Origin: Aliikangiella sp. G2MR2-5
Lineage (GTDB): Bacteria; Pseudomonadota; Gammaproteobacteria; Enterobacterales; Kangiellaceae
Assembly (NCBI RefSeq): GCF_015687155.1
Contig: NZ_JADPQF010000005.1
Coordinates: 1 to 64,000, forward strand
Direction: 5' to 3'
DNA length: 64,000 nucleotides
The translations under genes and the position numbers were made by a program. Below the pieces are notes generated by a model. It was not told where the DNA came from and did not search any database. It saw only the letters and a list, made by a program, of their open reading frames with translations. Of this stretch, positions 44,501 to 53,161 are shown piece after piece (within the stretch, counting starts at the first letter, position 1; each line of letters opens with the position of its first letter).

Positions 44501-46252
44501 TCAGGCGACAGTTCCAACCGCTGAAGTTTCCCTTGGCTCGGAAAATTCCTGTCTTGCTCTAAGTCTTTCAGGAGTTTTACCACATGAGTACTTATGGACA
44601 AAATTGGAGCGTCTTTTATGATAACTGCTGTCAGGATTGTTAAATATTGCTTTCATCTCTCTAAGCTCTTCAGTACGGTAGCTCAATAGCGGCTTCGCTT
44701 TTTCATCTTCCTTGCGTAGCGTAGTTTTAGCTTTCAAAAGCTGTTTGTACTGACTACTAGAAGTTAGTTTTGCGCAGTAATCGAACAAGTGCTGATGATA
44801 AGATTCCCAGTCTTCGCAAAAAACTTCGTCAACCAGGTTAATTTCAAGCGCCTGAGTTGCCAAAAGAGGTAAGCACTCTTCGGTCAAAGCATAAGCTTTC
44901 TTTTTCCCGACTCTTTTGGGAAGCAGGTAAGTCCAAAACTCTGAGCCTGTAAGTCCCATCGTTTTATAATGTGGATTCAATACTACACCTTCTCGGGCAA
45001 TAACATAGTCACAGGCTAATGGTAAAATTGCTCCTCCTGCGCCTGCATTACTTCTTAATGCTGCGACGGTAAGCTTGCTTTGGCAGGTAATTATCGCTTC
45101 AACCAGATCGTCTATCGCTTCAATATTTCGCATTGATTCTAAAGCTGGATTATCTGCTGCTTCGATACAGTTCAAGTGGATTCCATTACTGAAGAAGTCT
45201 TGGCCCCCCATCAAGGTAATCACTTTGATATCTTGTCTACTTTCGAGAAGCTTGAATTCACATAGGAGTTGTTGACATTGTTCAGTACTAAAAGCGCCAT
45301 TATAGAAATCAAAATACAGATAGGCAGTTTCATTTTTAATTTCCACTCTGATATCGCCTTGAATATCAGAGTCTAAGGGAGATAATTGAGACCCTTTTGC
45401 AATTTGCGTATTCAATGCTCTTAAAGCGGGTAATTTAAAATAAGGGTTATCAGGATCTGTTAGTTTATGATCCGGCGAACTTTTGCGTAGCTGTCTAATC
45501 CAGACGACACCGCCCTTGCAAGCTCGCGCAATGGCTTCATCTTTATGACCAACAATCATTCCCGGCTCTGCTTCGATATCACTTCTTGCTTCATATCTCG
45601 CACCATATAAATAAACAGGTGTGGTGTATATCCGATCCAGTACGCCAGGAAAACTGTCGGCCGCATTGATTTTCTTTGCGATTAATTCGCCAGAGTCACG
45701 CTGCCAGTCAATCGCTCTATCAGGTTGTTTCATCAATGGACGCCACTCATGCTCAATACGATTGAGTTCACTTCTAGAGAGGCCATTATATCCATTATCC
45801 ATATCGAATTTTCTGATTGCGTTTCGGATCATTTGAGCCCCGACCCGAGTAACCTCTCTACGATATGTACTCGATTTACTTGTTTTACGTGTTTCGAAAT
45901 TTACCGTGTCCCAAATCGCACCAGCATCATATTCATCATTGGCCTGAAGTAATGTTGCTCCCCAATAAGGCTTTTCATTAGTGATCGCCCAGTCGAGAGA
46001 GGAAGGTCCCTGATCGCCAGCGACTCCAGGATGCATAACCAGGCAGGGAACTGCGCGCCAGATTGCATCAGGTATTCGATGTTTCAAAAACGGGCAAACA
46101 ATAATGGAAGGTCTAAATCGACAATAAGATTTAAACATTTGATCATGATCTGCGGACAATTCTATGTCTACAATGTGACCATCCTGCACCAATTCCTTGT
46201 GTACTCTTTGACAGATTCCATTATAGGCCGTAGCAAATATCAAAACTTTCAT
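44501..46252 (-). CDS. hypX: HypX-type hydrogenase maturation protein (formyltransferase/crotonase fusion)
   Basis: A 583-residue two-domain enzyme. The N-terminal half resembles formyl-tetrahydrofolate-using transferases (MHPGVAGDQGPSSLDWAI near residue 73). The C-terminal half is an enoyl-CoA hydratase-like domain with the HypX signature AGAGGAILPLACDYVIAREGVVLNPHYK and GSEFWTYLLPKRVG. In aerobic hydrogen oxidisers HypX releases CO from a formyl group to build the NiFe(CO)(CN)2 centre of [NiFe] hydrogenase. No hydrogenase or hypABCDEF gene is in this window, so here it is an orphan. It is divergent from V4R and MHYT genes. Confidence 0.85.
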   Translation of the reverse strand: MKVLIFATAYNGICQRVHKELVQDGHIVDIELSADHDQMFKSYCRFRPSIIVCPFLKHRIPDAIWRAVPCLVMHPGVAGDQGPSSLDWAITNEKPYWGATLLQANDEYDAGAIWDTVNFETRKTSKSSTYRREVTRVGAQMIRNAIRKFDMDNGYNGLSRSELNRIEHEWRPLMKQPDRAIDWQRDSGELIAKKINAADSFPGVLDRIYTTPVYLYGARYEARSDIEAEPGMIVGHKDEAIARACKGGVVWIRQLRKSSPDHKLTDPDNPYFKLPALRALNTQIAKGSQLSPLDSDIQGDIRVEIKNETAYLYFDFYNGAFSTEQCQQLLCEFKLLESRQDIKVITLMGGQDFFSNGIHLNCIEAADNPALESMRNIEAIDDLVEAIITCQSKLTVAALRSNAGAGGAILPLACDYVIAREGVVLNPHYKTMGLTGSEFWTYLLPKRVGKKKAYALTEECLPLLATQALEINLVDEVFCEDWESYHQHLFDYCAKLTSSSQYKQLLKAKTTLRKEDEKAKPLLSYRTEELREMKAIFNNPDSSYHKRRSNFVHKYSCGKTPERLRARQEFSEPRETSAVGTVA

Positions 46253-46698
46253 AACATCTCACTTCTTGATAAAAACAAGCTATTGCTTAACAACGCACTT
46301 TGGCAAGGTCTTTCTAATATGCAACGCAATCTAGATAGTACTCAAGTTAAAAAGCAAAGAAATTCAATTTTTATTCTACTGAGAGATGCACAAAAATTTT
46401 TCTTAACATTGAATTAATTTCCTGGTGAGATTTTATCTCAAAAAGATTAAACATTTTCTTGTGTTTTATTGGCTTTAAAGATAATTTGCTCCAGATTTTT
46501 GAGCGCTGCTTCAAATTTACTGTAAATAAAAATAAATAATAGCAACATCTCTCTTATAAATTTTTTATGTGAGATAAATCACGTAAATAAAATGTTTTAT
46601 TCCAATTTTATAATTACACTTTATTAGTAGGTAATCTTGAAATTGGTTACCTATAATCATTGTTAAAAACTGTGACTGTATAAAAAATAGACGCCGCT
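46253..46698. other. 446 bp AT-rich divergent intergenic region
   Basis: No gene supported. It separates hypX (minus) from the V4R gene (plus). It contains a TGAGAT-TTT-ATCTCA palindrome (46426-46440) and the CRP-like box described separately. The base composition is markedly AT-rich. Confidence 0.45.
46568..46614 (+). promoter_or_regulatory. CRP-like box and promoter of the V4R gene
   Basis: TGTGA-GATAAA-TCACG at 46568-46583 matches the CRP consensus TGTGA-N6-TCACA at 9 of 10 positions. A TATAAT -10 lies at 46609-46614, giving a start about 45 bases from the box centre, a little more than the usual 41.5. CRP/FNR-family control is likely but unproven. Confidence 0.4.
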
Positions 46699-47421
46699 AT
46701 GCTTTACGTTGTTGTTGAAGAACATTCTGGAATTCTACTAAATATCTATCGTTGTTTAACTGGCGATGGATATAAGATTGTCTCAAATCAATTCGGCAAA
46801 CGTGCCGGAGATAATAAGACATTTGTTAAGTTGGAAATTGAGAATGGAACATTACCATTACCGCCAGAATTAGAAGGAAAGTTACTTAATATTTCTGGAT
46901 GTGAGGATATCCTTTATCAAGAGCCAACAGCAGAGACAGGCGAAACGGCTAATGCTTCAGGAAGTTCTCATTCAAATGAGCAACTGAAAGAAAAAGTTGC
47001 TCAGGTTGCTAAAGAAATAGTCGCTAATTTTTCCAATGTCGGACCTGTGGTTAATAACTTTACACAGAGCTTTCAGGGGACAAATAATTCATCAATCGTT
47101 TTCATGCTCGGACATCAGGTTGGGGCAATGATCTATAAGAAGGATTACGCGCTAGGTAAGCCTCTTAAACTTGAAAAAGCTCTGAAACGTATGCTTTCTC
47201 AGGCCATTTCAAGTTTTGGAAAAGTATCCTGTAATGATCGCATGATTTCGATCGACAATAGTATATTTTGTAATACGGCTAATCCTAACAGCCGCTGTGA
47301 TTTTACAAAGGGATTTATGACAGGATTTTTACATCAATCGCCAACAACCAAGGAAGCTAAGGTTGAAAATATTTCGTGCCGATGTCAGGGACAGATGTCT
47401 TGCTCTTTTGAATTTCGTTAA
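46699..47421 (+). CDS. V4R (4-vinyl reductase) domain protein
   Basis: A 240-residue soluble protein. The N-terminal 70 residues look like an ACT-type fold (MLYVVVEEHSGILLNIYRCL). After a Ser/Gly linker the C-terminal part (about 110-240) has the V4R pattern of spaced cysteines: CDFTKGFMTGFL, then CRCQGQMSCSFEFR. V4R domains bind small hydrophobic ligands and occur in sensors and in heme- or tetrapyrrole-linked proteins. The gene is divergent from hypX and lies 23 bases before the MHYT gene, with which it is probably co-transcribed. The ligand is unknown. Confidence 0.7.
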   Translation: MLYVVVEEHSGILLNIYRCLTGDGYKIVSNQFGKRAGDNKTFVKLEIENGTLPLPPELEGKLLNISGCEDILYQEPTAETGETANASGSSHSNEQLKEKVAQVAKEIVANFSNVGPVVNNFTQSFQGTNNSSIVFMLGHQVGAMIYKKDYALGKPLKLEKALKRMLSQAISSFGKVSCNDRMISIDNSIFCNTANPNSRCDFTKGFMTGFLHQSPTTKEAKVENISCRCQGQMSCSFEFR

Positions 47422-47444
47422 TTTATAGCTAAGAGGATTTTACC

Positions 47445-48182
47445 GTGGAAGATTTACAATCTAGCTACAACCTGGGCCTGGTTGCTCTTTCTTTTTTAAT
47501 GGCAGTTATGGGCTCGTTCACTGCGCTGCAGCTTGCTATCCGTATACCCGTGGCAGAAAAGCATAGATTAGGTTTCTGGGTATTAACTTCAGGCTTGGCA
47601 TTAGGAGGTGGAGCAATCTGGTCGATGCACTTTATCGCGATGCTAGCGATGAATATGGCTTTCCCAATGCAGTTTGATATGGGCTTAACTATTCTTTCAT
47701 TGGTTATTGCGGTAGTGTTTGTAAGCATCGGATTGATTGTTGCCGGTCGCGATTTGTTAGGTGACGCGAGCCTAATTCTCGGTGGAGCTATTGCTGGACT
47801 AGGTGTAGCAAGTATGCATTACCTCGGGATGTATGCAATGCAGGTCCCTGCGAAGATTAGCTATGACTCAACAATTGTTGCCGTTTCGGTGGTTATCGGA
47901 ATTGTTGCGTCAGTTGTCGCACTATGGCTAGCATTTAACTTAAGAGGAATGTTCCAGCGTTTTGGTAGTGCCATCATTATGGGAATAGCGGTTTGTGGTA
48001 TGCACTACACAGGAATGTATGCTGCTACATTTACTCCAGATGCTAGTATTCAAGTAGCAAGTAATGCTGGTTTATCATCTGGCGGATTAGCGGGTACTGT
48101 ATCTGTAATTACCGTTGCTTTGTTGGCTACTGTTTTGTACCTCTCATATCTTAGAAATAAAAGTGCCAATACAGTTGCTTAG
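47445..48182 (+). CDS. MHYT-domain integral membrane protein
   Basis: A 245-residue membrane protein with about seven helices. Three MHYT-type motifs are visible: MHFIAM (near 62), MHYLGMYAM (near 125) and MHYTGMYAA (near 188). The His and Met residues are proposed to bind a copper ion and sense O2, CO or NO; that role is a hypothesis in the literature. No GGDEF, EAL or kinase domain is attached, so it would have to signal through a partner, possibly the V4R protein 23 bases upstream. A strong terminator follows. Confidence 0.88.
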   Translation: MEDLQSSYNLGLVALSFLMAVMGSFTALQLAIRIPVAEKHRLGFWVLTSGLALGGGAIWSMHFIAMLAMNMAFPMQFDMGLTILSLVIAVVFVSIGLIVAGRDLLGDASLILGGAIAGLGVASMHYLGMYAMQVPAKISYDSTIVAVSVVIGIVASVVALWLAFNLRGMFQRFGSAIIMGIAVCGMHYTGMYAATFTPDASIQVASNAGLSSGGLAGTVSVITVALLATVLYLSYLRNKSANTVA

Positions 48183-48206
48183 TTCTCCAAGATTCCGATA
48201 GACTCA

Positions 48207-48233
48207 AACGCCGACTTATGTCGGCGTTTTTGT
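48207..48233 (+). terminator. Rho-independent terminator after the MHYT gene
   Basis: AACGCCGAC-TTAT-GTCGGCGTTTTT, a perfect 9-base stem with a T run, 24 bases after the stop. Confidence 0.85.
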
Positions 48234-48303
48234 TGTTAGGGGGCAGGAAAATAGAAAGGAGACTTGCGAAGTATTTAATTTTTGTTGTCAGTCTAAAAAT
48301 TTT

Positions 48304-50910
48304 TTATAGGTGTTTCTTGCGAAGAATCCATTTATGAAACTCATCTACCAGTATCAAAGAGAGTGCGATTGAAAGTAATTCTGTCCACTGAATGAAGCTG
48401 ACAGGGGTGATTTCTAGCAGAGAGCCAAGTGTATCAGTATACATAGCTCCGATATGAATGGTTTGTGCAACAAGGATACCGATTAGCAATAGCCGATTAC
48501 TAAAGAAATTCATTTTAAACAATGACTGAATCTCTGAACGACTATTGAGTGCATGTACATTTTCAAATAAAACCATTAGAAGCAAAGTAATATTTCTTGC
48601 TTCTGTTTCAGCCATTCCCGCTTTTAGTGATAGGGCGAACAGGGCGAAAGCCAAAGAGCCCATTACAATGGCATTAATTAGTACTCTCTCAATCATAGTC
48701 TTGTTAAATATTGACTCTGATGGTTTTCTTGGAGGCTTTTTCAGCTCGTTACCTTCTGCGGGCTCAAAGGCCAGGGCAACGTCCTGAACTCCATTGGTAA
48801 CTAGATTTAGCCATAGAAGTTGAATCGGATATAAAGGTAGTGGAAGGCCCGCGATCAAACTCAAAATAAAGAGAAGAATTTCTGCTGCACCAGTCGAAAT
48901 AAGAAGAAAAACCACTTTTCGAATGTTCGCGTAAACAATACGTCCTTCTTTAATACCATTTACCAGTGAGGAAAAGTTATCATCGGTTAATATTAGGTCT
49001 GCACTTTCTCGGGCGACATCTGTTCCTCTTTTGCCCATCGCTATACCTACATGAGCTGATTTTAATGCAGGAGCGTCGTTGACCCCGTCCCCAGTGACTG
49101 CAACAAAATGCCCCTGGCTCTCAAGTGACTCTACTATGATCTGCTTTTCTAAGGGTCTCACTCTAGCAAAGGTATGATGATTGATGGTAAGTGAATTCAG
49201 TCTTTCTGTCGAAGTTGACTTAGCTTCTGAAATTTCGCATCCAGAAATAACTCTTTCATCGGGGTCGTTGATTCTTAGTTTTTTTGCAATCGCTCTTGCT
49301 GTTTCTGGATGGTCTCCTGTAATCATGCCGACTTCAATAGAGGCCTGTCGGCATAAGGCAACTGATTCGGCAGCAGTTTTTCTCAATGGATCGATAATTC
49401 CAACCAGGCCAATAAAATTCAGCTGATTAAGACTATCTTCTATTCTTACCGGGACCGATTCGATGACTTTATCGGCCAGGGCCAATACTCGATACCCCTG
49501 TTCAGCCAAAGACAGAACTTGCTGGCTGATTAACCGCCTTTGCTCTTCGTTTAAGTTACTCATCTGTACTAGTTTTTCTGCACTACCTTTTACAGATAAT
49601 CGATATTGTCCATTAATACGATTGAGAGACGCATTGTAGGCATTTTCCGATTCGTACGGAATACGATTAATTTGTCGATATCTGAATTGTAGTTGTTGAT
49701 GATCTTTACCCAGTTTGTTGTATAACACTAGAAAGGCAATATCGACCTGGTCGCCTTGACCTCGCCATTCACCTTCTTGTAAATACAGCTCTGCTTCATT
49801 GGAAAGAACACCGACTTCACATAGCTTTTCGGCTTTAGAATTGTGATTGTTTTTAGCTTCGATTTGTCCATGAATATCGATGCCTTCGCCGGTAACGTCA
49901 AATTCACTTCCGTCAATTAAAAGTATTTTTTGAATAGTCATATTATTGACCGTCAGCGTGCCGGTCTTATCCGAGGCTATATAAGTACATGAGCCCAGAC
50001 TTTCAACTGCAAGCAAAGAGCGGACGATTACATTTTGCTTTGCCATTCGACGCATACCTATCGCAAGAGCTACGGTAATGGCTGCTGGGAGACCTTCGGG
50101 TATAGCAGAAACCGCTAGTGCAACACCGAGGAAAAAAACCTGGGATATAGCTTCTCCCCGGATGAGAGAAATAATAAATATTAGCGCTATAATGACAAGC
50201 GTTGCTATGGTAACACGCAATGTAAAACGTTCAATCCGTTGCAATAATGGAGGCTTGGTTTTGTCTTCTTTGGTTACTGCCTTTGCTATTTTTCCAATTT
50301 CAGTATTAAGACCTGTTGCCCCGACCTTTATTAAGCCTCGCCCTTTGACCACGGTAGTTCCCGCGAAGCAAAGGTTAGTGTCTCGTACAGGGGCGTCCGT
50401 TTCAGGTATTACTTTTAACACAGCAATAGATTCACCAGTAAGTAACGATTCGTCCACTGTGAGCTGATTGGTTTCCATGCATTGACCGTCGGCAGGAACT
50501 TTGTCTCCCGATGCGAGAAGCACATAGTCTCCGGTAACTATACTGCGAGTATCAATTTGTTGAACATGTCCGTCGCGAACTACATTGGCAAGGTGAGGCA
50601 CCATTGCGTTTAGTGCTTTGGCAGCTTTCTCAGCAGAGTATTCCTGAAAACTGCCAATAGACGCGTTGAGCAACAATACCGCAAAGATAAATAAACCATT
50701 GATATTTTGCCCAAGGAAAAAAGAGACAACTGCGGCAATCAGTAGTACATAGATAAATGGACTCTTGAATTGTTTGGCAAAGACTATTACAAAGCTTTCC
50801 GTTTCAGCTTCAGGCAAACGATTTTCGCCTTGTTGCAAAAGGCGGGTTTTTGCTTCGGCTGAAGTTAGTCCTGGATGACTGTTCTTTTTGTTCGCAGAAG
50901 ATTGATTCAA
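48304..50910 (-). CDS. P-type cation-transporting ATPase (type II)
   Basis: An 868-residue ATP-driven ion pump of the inner membrane. The phosphorylation motif DKTGT (near residue 315), the TGES loop (LLTGESIAV), GDGVNDAPAL and ten or so membrane helices are all present. The fourth helix has AIPEGLPAAITVAL; the PEGL form is typical of type II pumps for Ca2+ and related ions. Heavy-metal-binding N-terminal motifs are absent. The ion cannot be fixed from sequence; Ca2+ is the leading guess, and some bacterial relatives move other cations. It is alone on the minus strand. Confidence 0.9.
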   Translation of the reverse strand: MNQSSANKKNSHPGLTSAEAKTRLLQQGENRLPEAETESFVIVFAKQFKSPFIYVLLIAAVVSFFLGQNINGLFIFAVLLLNASIGSFQEYSAEKAAKALNAMVPHLANVVRDGHVQQIDTRSIVTGDYVLLASGDKVPADGQCMETNQLTVDESLLTGESIAVLKVIPETDAPVRDTNLCFAGTTVVKGRGLIKVGATGLNTEIGKIAKAVTKEDKTKPPLLQRIERFTLRVTIATLVIIALIFIISLIRGEAISQVFFLGVALAVSAIPEGLPAAITVALAIGMRRMAKQNVIVRSLLAVESLGSCTYIASDKTGTLTVNNMTIQKILLIDGSEFDVTGEGIDIHGQIEAKNNHNSKAEKLCEVGVLSNEAELYLQEGEWRGQGDQVDIAFLVLYNKLGKDHQQLQFRYRQINRIPYESENAYNASLNRINGQYRLSVKGSAEKLVQMSNLNEEQRRLISQQVLSLAEQGYRVLALADKVIESVPVRIEDSLNQLNFIGLVGIIDPLRKTAAESVALCRQASIEVGMITGDHPETARAIAKKLRINDPDERVISGCEISEAKSTSTERLNSLTINHHTFARVRPLEKQIIVESLESQGHFVAVTGDGVNDAPALKSAHVGIAMGKRGTDVARESADLILTDDNFSSLVNGIKEGRIVYANIRKVVFLLISTGAAEILLFILSLIAGLPLPLYPIQLLWLNLVTNGVQDVALAFEPAEGNELKKPPRKPSESIFNKTMIERVLINAIVMGSLAFALFALSLKAGMAETEARNITLLLMVLFENVHALNSRSEIQSLFKMNFFSNRLLLIGILVAQTIHIGAMYTDTLGSLLEITPVSFIQWTELLSIALSLILVDEFHKWILRKKHL

Positions 50911-51128
50911 TTGACTCCCTCAAAATGTAGGCAAGTTAGTGTTCCTCAATTGGAGGTCATATTGATTATGGTCGGCATTCGAACGATAGGCAAATTGGTA
51001 TTTTTAAGCCCATAGTCGACTTCTGCTAAATGACCTCCAAAATGTTTTTACCAAATACTCTGCGAGCTTGTCAGACACACCAGCTGAAGTGATAATAGTC
51101 TGAAAATAATTTATGCAACTATTAACCT

Positions 51129-51653
51129 ATGATAGTTACTGAAACTAAAAGACTAATATTAAAACAATTTAGCGAAGAGGATGCCGAAGGGTTCTATTTA
51201 ATGAACCTGGATAAAGAGGTGCTTCGTTTCACTGGAGACAAACCATTTTCATCAGTAGAGGAGACCAGAGCATTTATCAATGCTTATCAGGAGTATGAGA
51301 AAAATGGCTTTGGTCGCTGGTCATTATATCTGAAGGAGAATAATCGTTATATTGGATTCAGCGGACTTCGTCGCTCTAGTGATACGGATTTGGTTGATAT
51401 CGGATTTCGGATAGTTCGTGACTACTGGAATCAGGGGGTTGCCACTGAGTCGGCCAACGCGTGTTTGGAGCTCGCATTTGACCGATATAAAGTGGATAAG
51501 GTTGTCGCTAGAGCCATGATTAACAATAAAGCTTCTTTGGCCGTAATAAAAAAGCTCGGAATGAGGTTTCAAAATGACTTTATTGAAGGTACACAAGTTT
51601 GGAAACAGTTTGAATTAACAAGGCAGCTTTGGTCGAAAAGACTGGCTCAGTGA
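51129..51653 (+). CDS. GNAT-family N-acetyltransferase
   Basis: A 174-residue acetyltransferase of the RimJ/RimL type. It opens with the typical ETKRLILKQFSEEDAEGFYLMN and has the acetyl-CoA-binding pattern near RIVRDYWNQGVATESANACLELAF (about 100-123), then NKASLAVIKKLGMRF. Members transfer acetyl from acetyl-CoA to protein N-termini, antibiotics or small amines; the substrate here is unknown. The gene lies alone between a P-type ATPase and an NTF2-like gene, both on the other strand. Confidence 0.88.
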   Translation: MIVTETKRLILKQFSEEDAEGFYLMNLDKEVLRFTGDKPFSSVEETRAFINAYQEYEKNGFGRWSLYLKENNRYIGFSGLRRSSDTDLVDIGFRIVRDYWNQGVATESANACLELAFDRYKVDKVVARAMINNKASLAVIKKLGMRFQNDFIEGTQVWKQFELTRQLWSKRLAQ

Positions 51654-51856
51654 GTATCCACAAATATAATTCGTATGCGGCTGAACAAAAATATAGATGT
51701 TATATTTGGTTTATTATTTTTGGCCTGACAGTGTTGGCACTTACGAGCGCTGAATGATGGATACAAGATGTCTATTTCGGGCATTTTTTCAGGTAGTTAA
51801 TGGTAATAGAGCGCCATTATTTTCAGGCGCTCGGTTTGACGCTATTTAAGAATATA

Positions 51857-52348
51857 TCAATTGTTTTTCTTATCCTCAGAACAGTACTTCTGGCCTTTGT
51901 CCAGTACAATAAGCCATTTACCATTTCTGTCTTTTTTCCAGGTAGAAGTATAGTAAGCAAAGATTTCTCCATCTGAATTCCTTACCGGGCCTGTACTCAA
52001 TGCAAGCTCTCCAGAGGCTATCACCAAAACAGATTCCGGTTCCCAGGAAAACGGAGGAGAGCTCTCTTTATAGTAGCCTTTCCATGCCTCTGACACTGCT
52101 GGCTTTCCTCTTAGCGGACCTTTGCTACTCATAAATACAGCATCTGGGTGAATAAAGGATTTGAATGCTTCAAAATCTCGATCAGACATTGTTTTTGCGA
52201 ATGCTTTTTCTACCGCCGCTACTTCCTTTTCTACGCTAGACATGATTGTAGATTCATTAGCTTCTGTAGGTTCATTCGCTTCAATGAAATTTGAAGCTAC
52301 GCCGAAAAAAAGCATTAGTATAAAAAGGTTGGTTGTCAATATTCGCAT
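51857..52348 (-). CDS. Secreted SnoaL/NTF2-like (DUF4440-type) protein
   Basis: A 163-residue protein with a signal peptide (about residues 1-24) and an NTF2-like cone fold (about 40-155): EKAFAKTMSDRDFEAFKSFIHPDAVFMSSKGPLRGKPAVSEAWKGYY, then YYTSTWKKDRNGKWLIVLDKG. The family covers enzymes and ligand binders with no common reaction. The signal peptide predicts a periplasmic or secreted location. The ligand is unknown. It is divergent from the DUF1272 gene, 73 bases apart. Confidence 0.82.
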   Translation of the reverse strand: MRILTTNLFILMLFFGVASNFIEANEPTEANESTIMSSVEKEVAAVEKAFAKTMSDRDFEAFKSFIHPDAVFMSSKGPLRGKPAVSEAWKGYYKESSPPFSWEPESVLVIASGELALSTGPVRNSDGEIFAYYTSTWKKDRNGKWLIVLDKGQKYCSEDKKNN

Positions 52349-52421
52349 TGGGTTACCTATAGCTTAACAGATATAAATTGGATAAGATGACTGACTATTA
52401 TCAAATAGAAGTGACATCATT

Positions 52422-52730
52422 ATGCTGGAAATTCGACCTAACTGCGAATGTTGTGATAAAGATCTACAGGCACACTCTACTGAGGCAATGATATGCAGCT
52501 ATGAATGTACCTTCTGTAAATCCTGTGTTGATAACATTCTAGAAAATGTCTGCCCCAATTGTGGAGGGGGCTTTGTTGCAAGGCCAATAAGACCCGAAAA
52601 TGACTATCGTGAAGGCGTAAGTCTGAAGTATCAGAAAGCTTCGACTAAACGAGTTCATACGCCATATTCTGAAAAAGAGCTTCGTGACTTTTCCCGACCG
52701 CTAAAACATATAAAGCCGGAAGCGAGATGA
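52422..52730 (+). CDS. DUF1272 zinc-ribbon-like protein
   Basis: A 102-residue protein. The first 60 residues are the DUF1272 domain, with CECC, then CSYECTFCKSC, then CPNCGGGF, about nine cysteines that should bind zinc in a treble-clef or ribbon way. The last 40 residues are basic and less conserved. Function is not known. A stem-loop (CCGGAAGC/GCTTCCGG) spans the stop codon. Confidence 0.88.
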   Translation: MLEIRPNCECCDKDLQAHSTEAMICSYECTFCKSCVDNILENVCPNCGGGFVARPIRPENDYREGVSLKYQKASTKRVHTPYSEKELRDFSRPLKHIKPEAR

Positions 52731-52741
52731 ATTGCTTCCGG
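52716..52741 (+). terminator. Stem-loop spanning the DUF1272 stop codon
   Basis: Perfect 8-base arms CCGGAAGC and GCTTCCGG flank a 10-base loop that contains the stop codon. The tail is only weakly T-rich, so termination is possible but uncertain. Confidence 0.4.
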
Positions 52742-52769
52742 TAGCTTTAGCTTGAAATTTATTAGGTTA

Positions 52770-53159
52770 TTAGATAATTACATCTGACAGGATTTCACCT
52801 GCTTTATCAGAATCAGAGCAACTGAGAGCTACGATTCGATAGCCATCATGTTGCTCAACCATATTGACTCCTCTAATATCTACGCAATTTTCAGCTAGCT
52901 TGCGTGACACTTGCGCGAGTGCACCGGCTTTATCTTTAAGTTTGATTAATAAGCCTGCTTGAGACACAACGTGAAAGCCCGCATCAACCAGTATTTGATA
53001 GGCTTTGTCTGCATCGTCAGAAGTAATTTTAATGAGTGCTGTAGTGTCAATTTTTTCAGCATCGATGCTTTCAATGTTAATATTTTCTTTTCCAAGAACT
53101 TCGGTAATATCTGCGATTAAGCCGGTATAGTCTTTCGTAACAATAGTGATTCGTCTCAT
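52770..53159 (-). CDS. ACT-domain protein, probable partner of histidine decarboxylase
   Basis: A 129-residue protein made of two ACT-like repeats (MRRITIVTKDYTGLIADITEVLG and GLLIKLKDKAGALAQVSRKLAEN). ACT domains bind amino acids and regulate enzymes. Its start codon is 2 bases after the stop of the histidine decarboxylase gene, so the two are co-transcribed and probably coupled. A simple inference is that it senses histidine or histamine and controls the decarboxylase, but this is untested. No catalytic domain is present. Confidence 0.85.
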   Translation of the reverse strand: MRRITIVTKDYTGLIADITEVLGKENINIESIDAEKIDTTALIKITSDDADKAYQILVDAGFHVVSQAGLLIKLKDKAGALAQVSRKLAENCVDIRGVNMVEQHDGYRIVALSCSDSDKAGEILSDVII

Positions 53160-53161
53160 TC

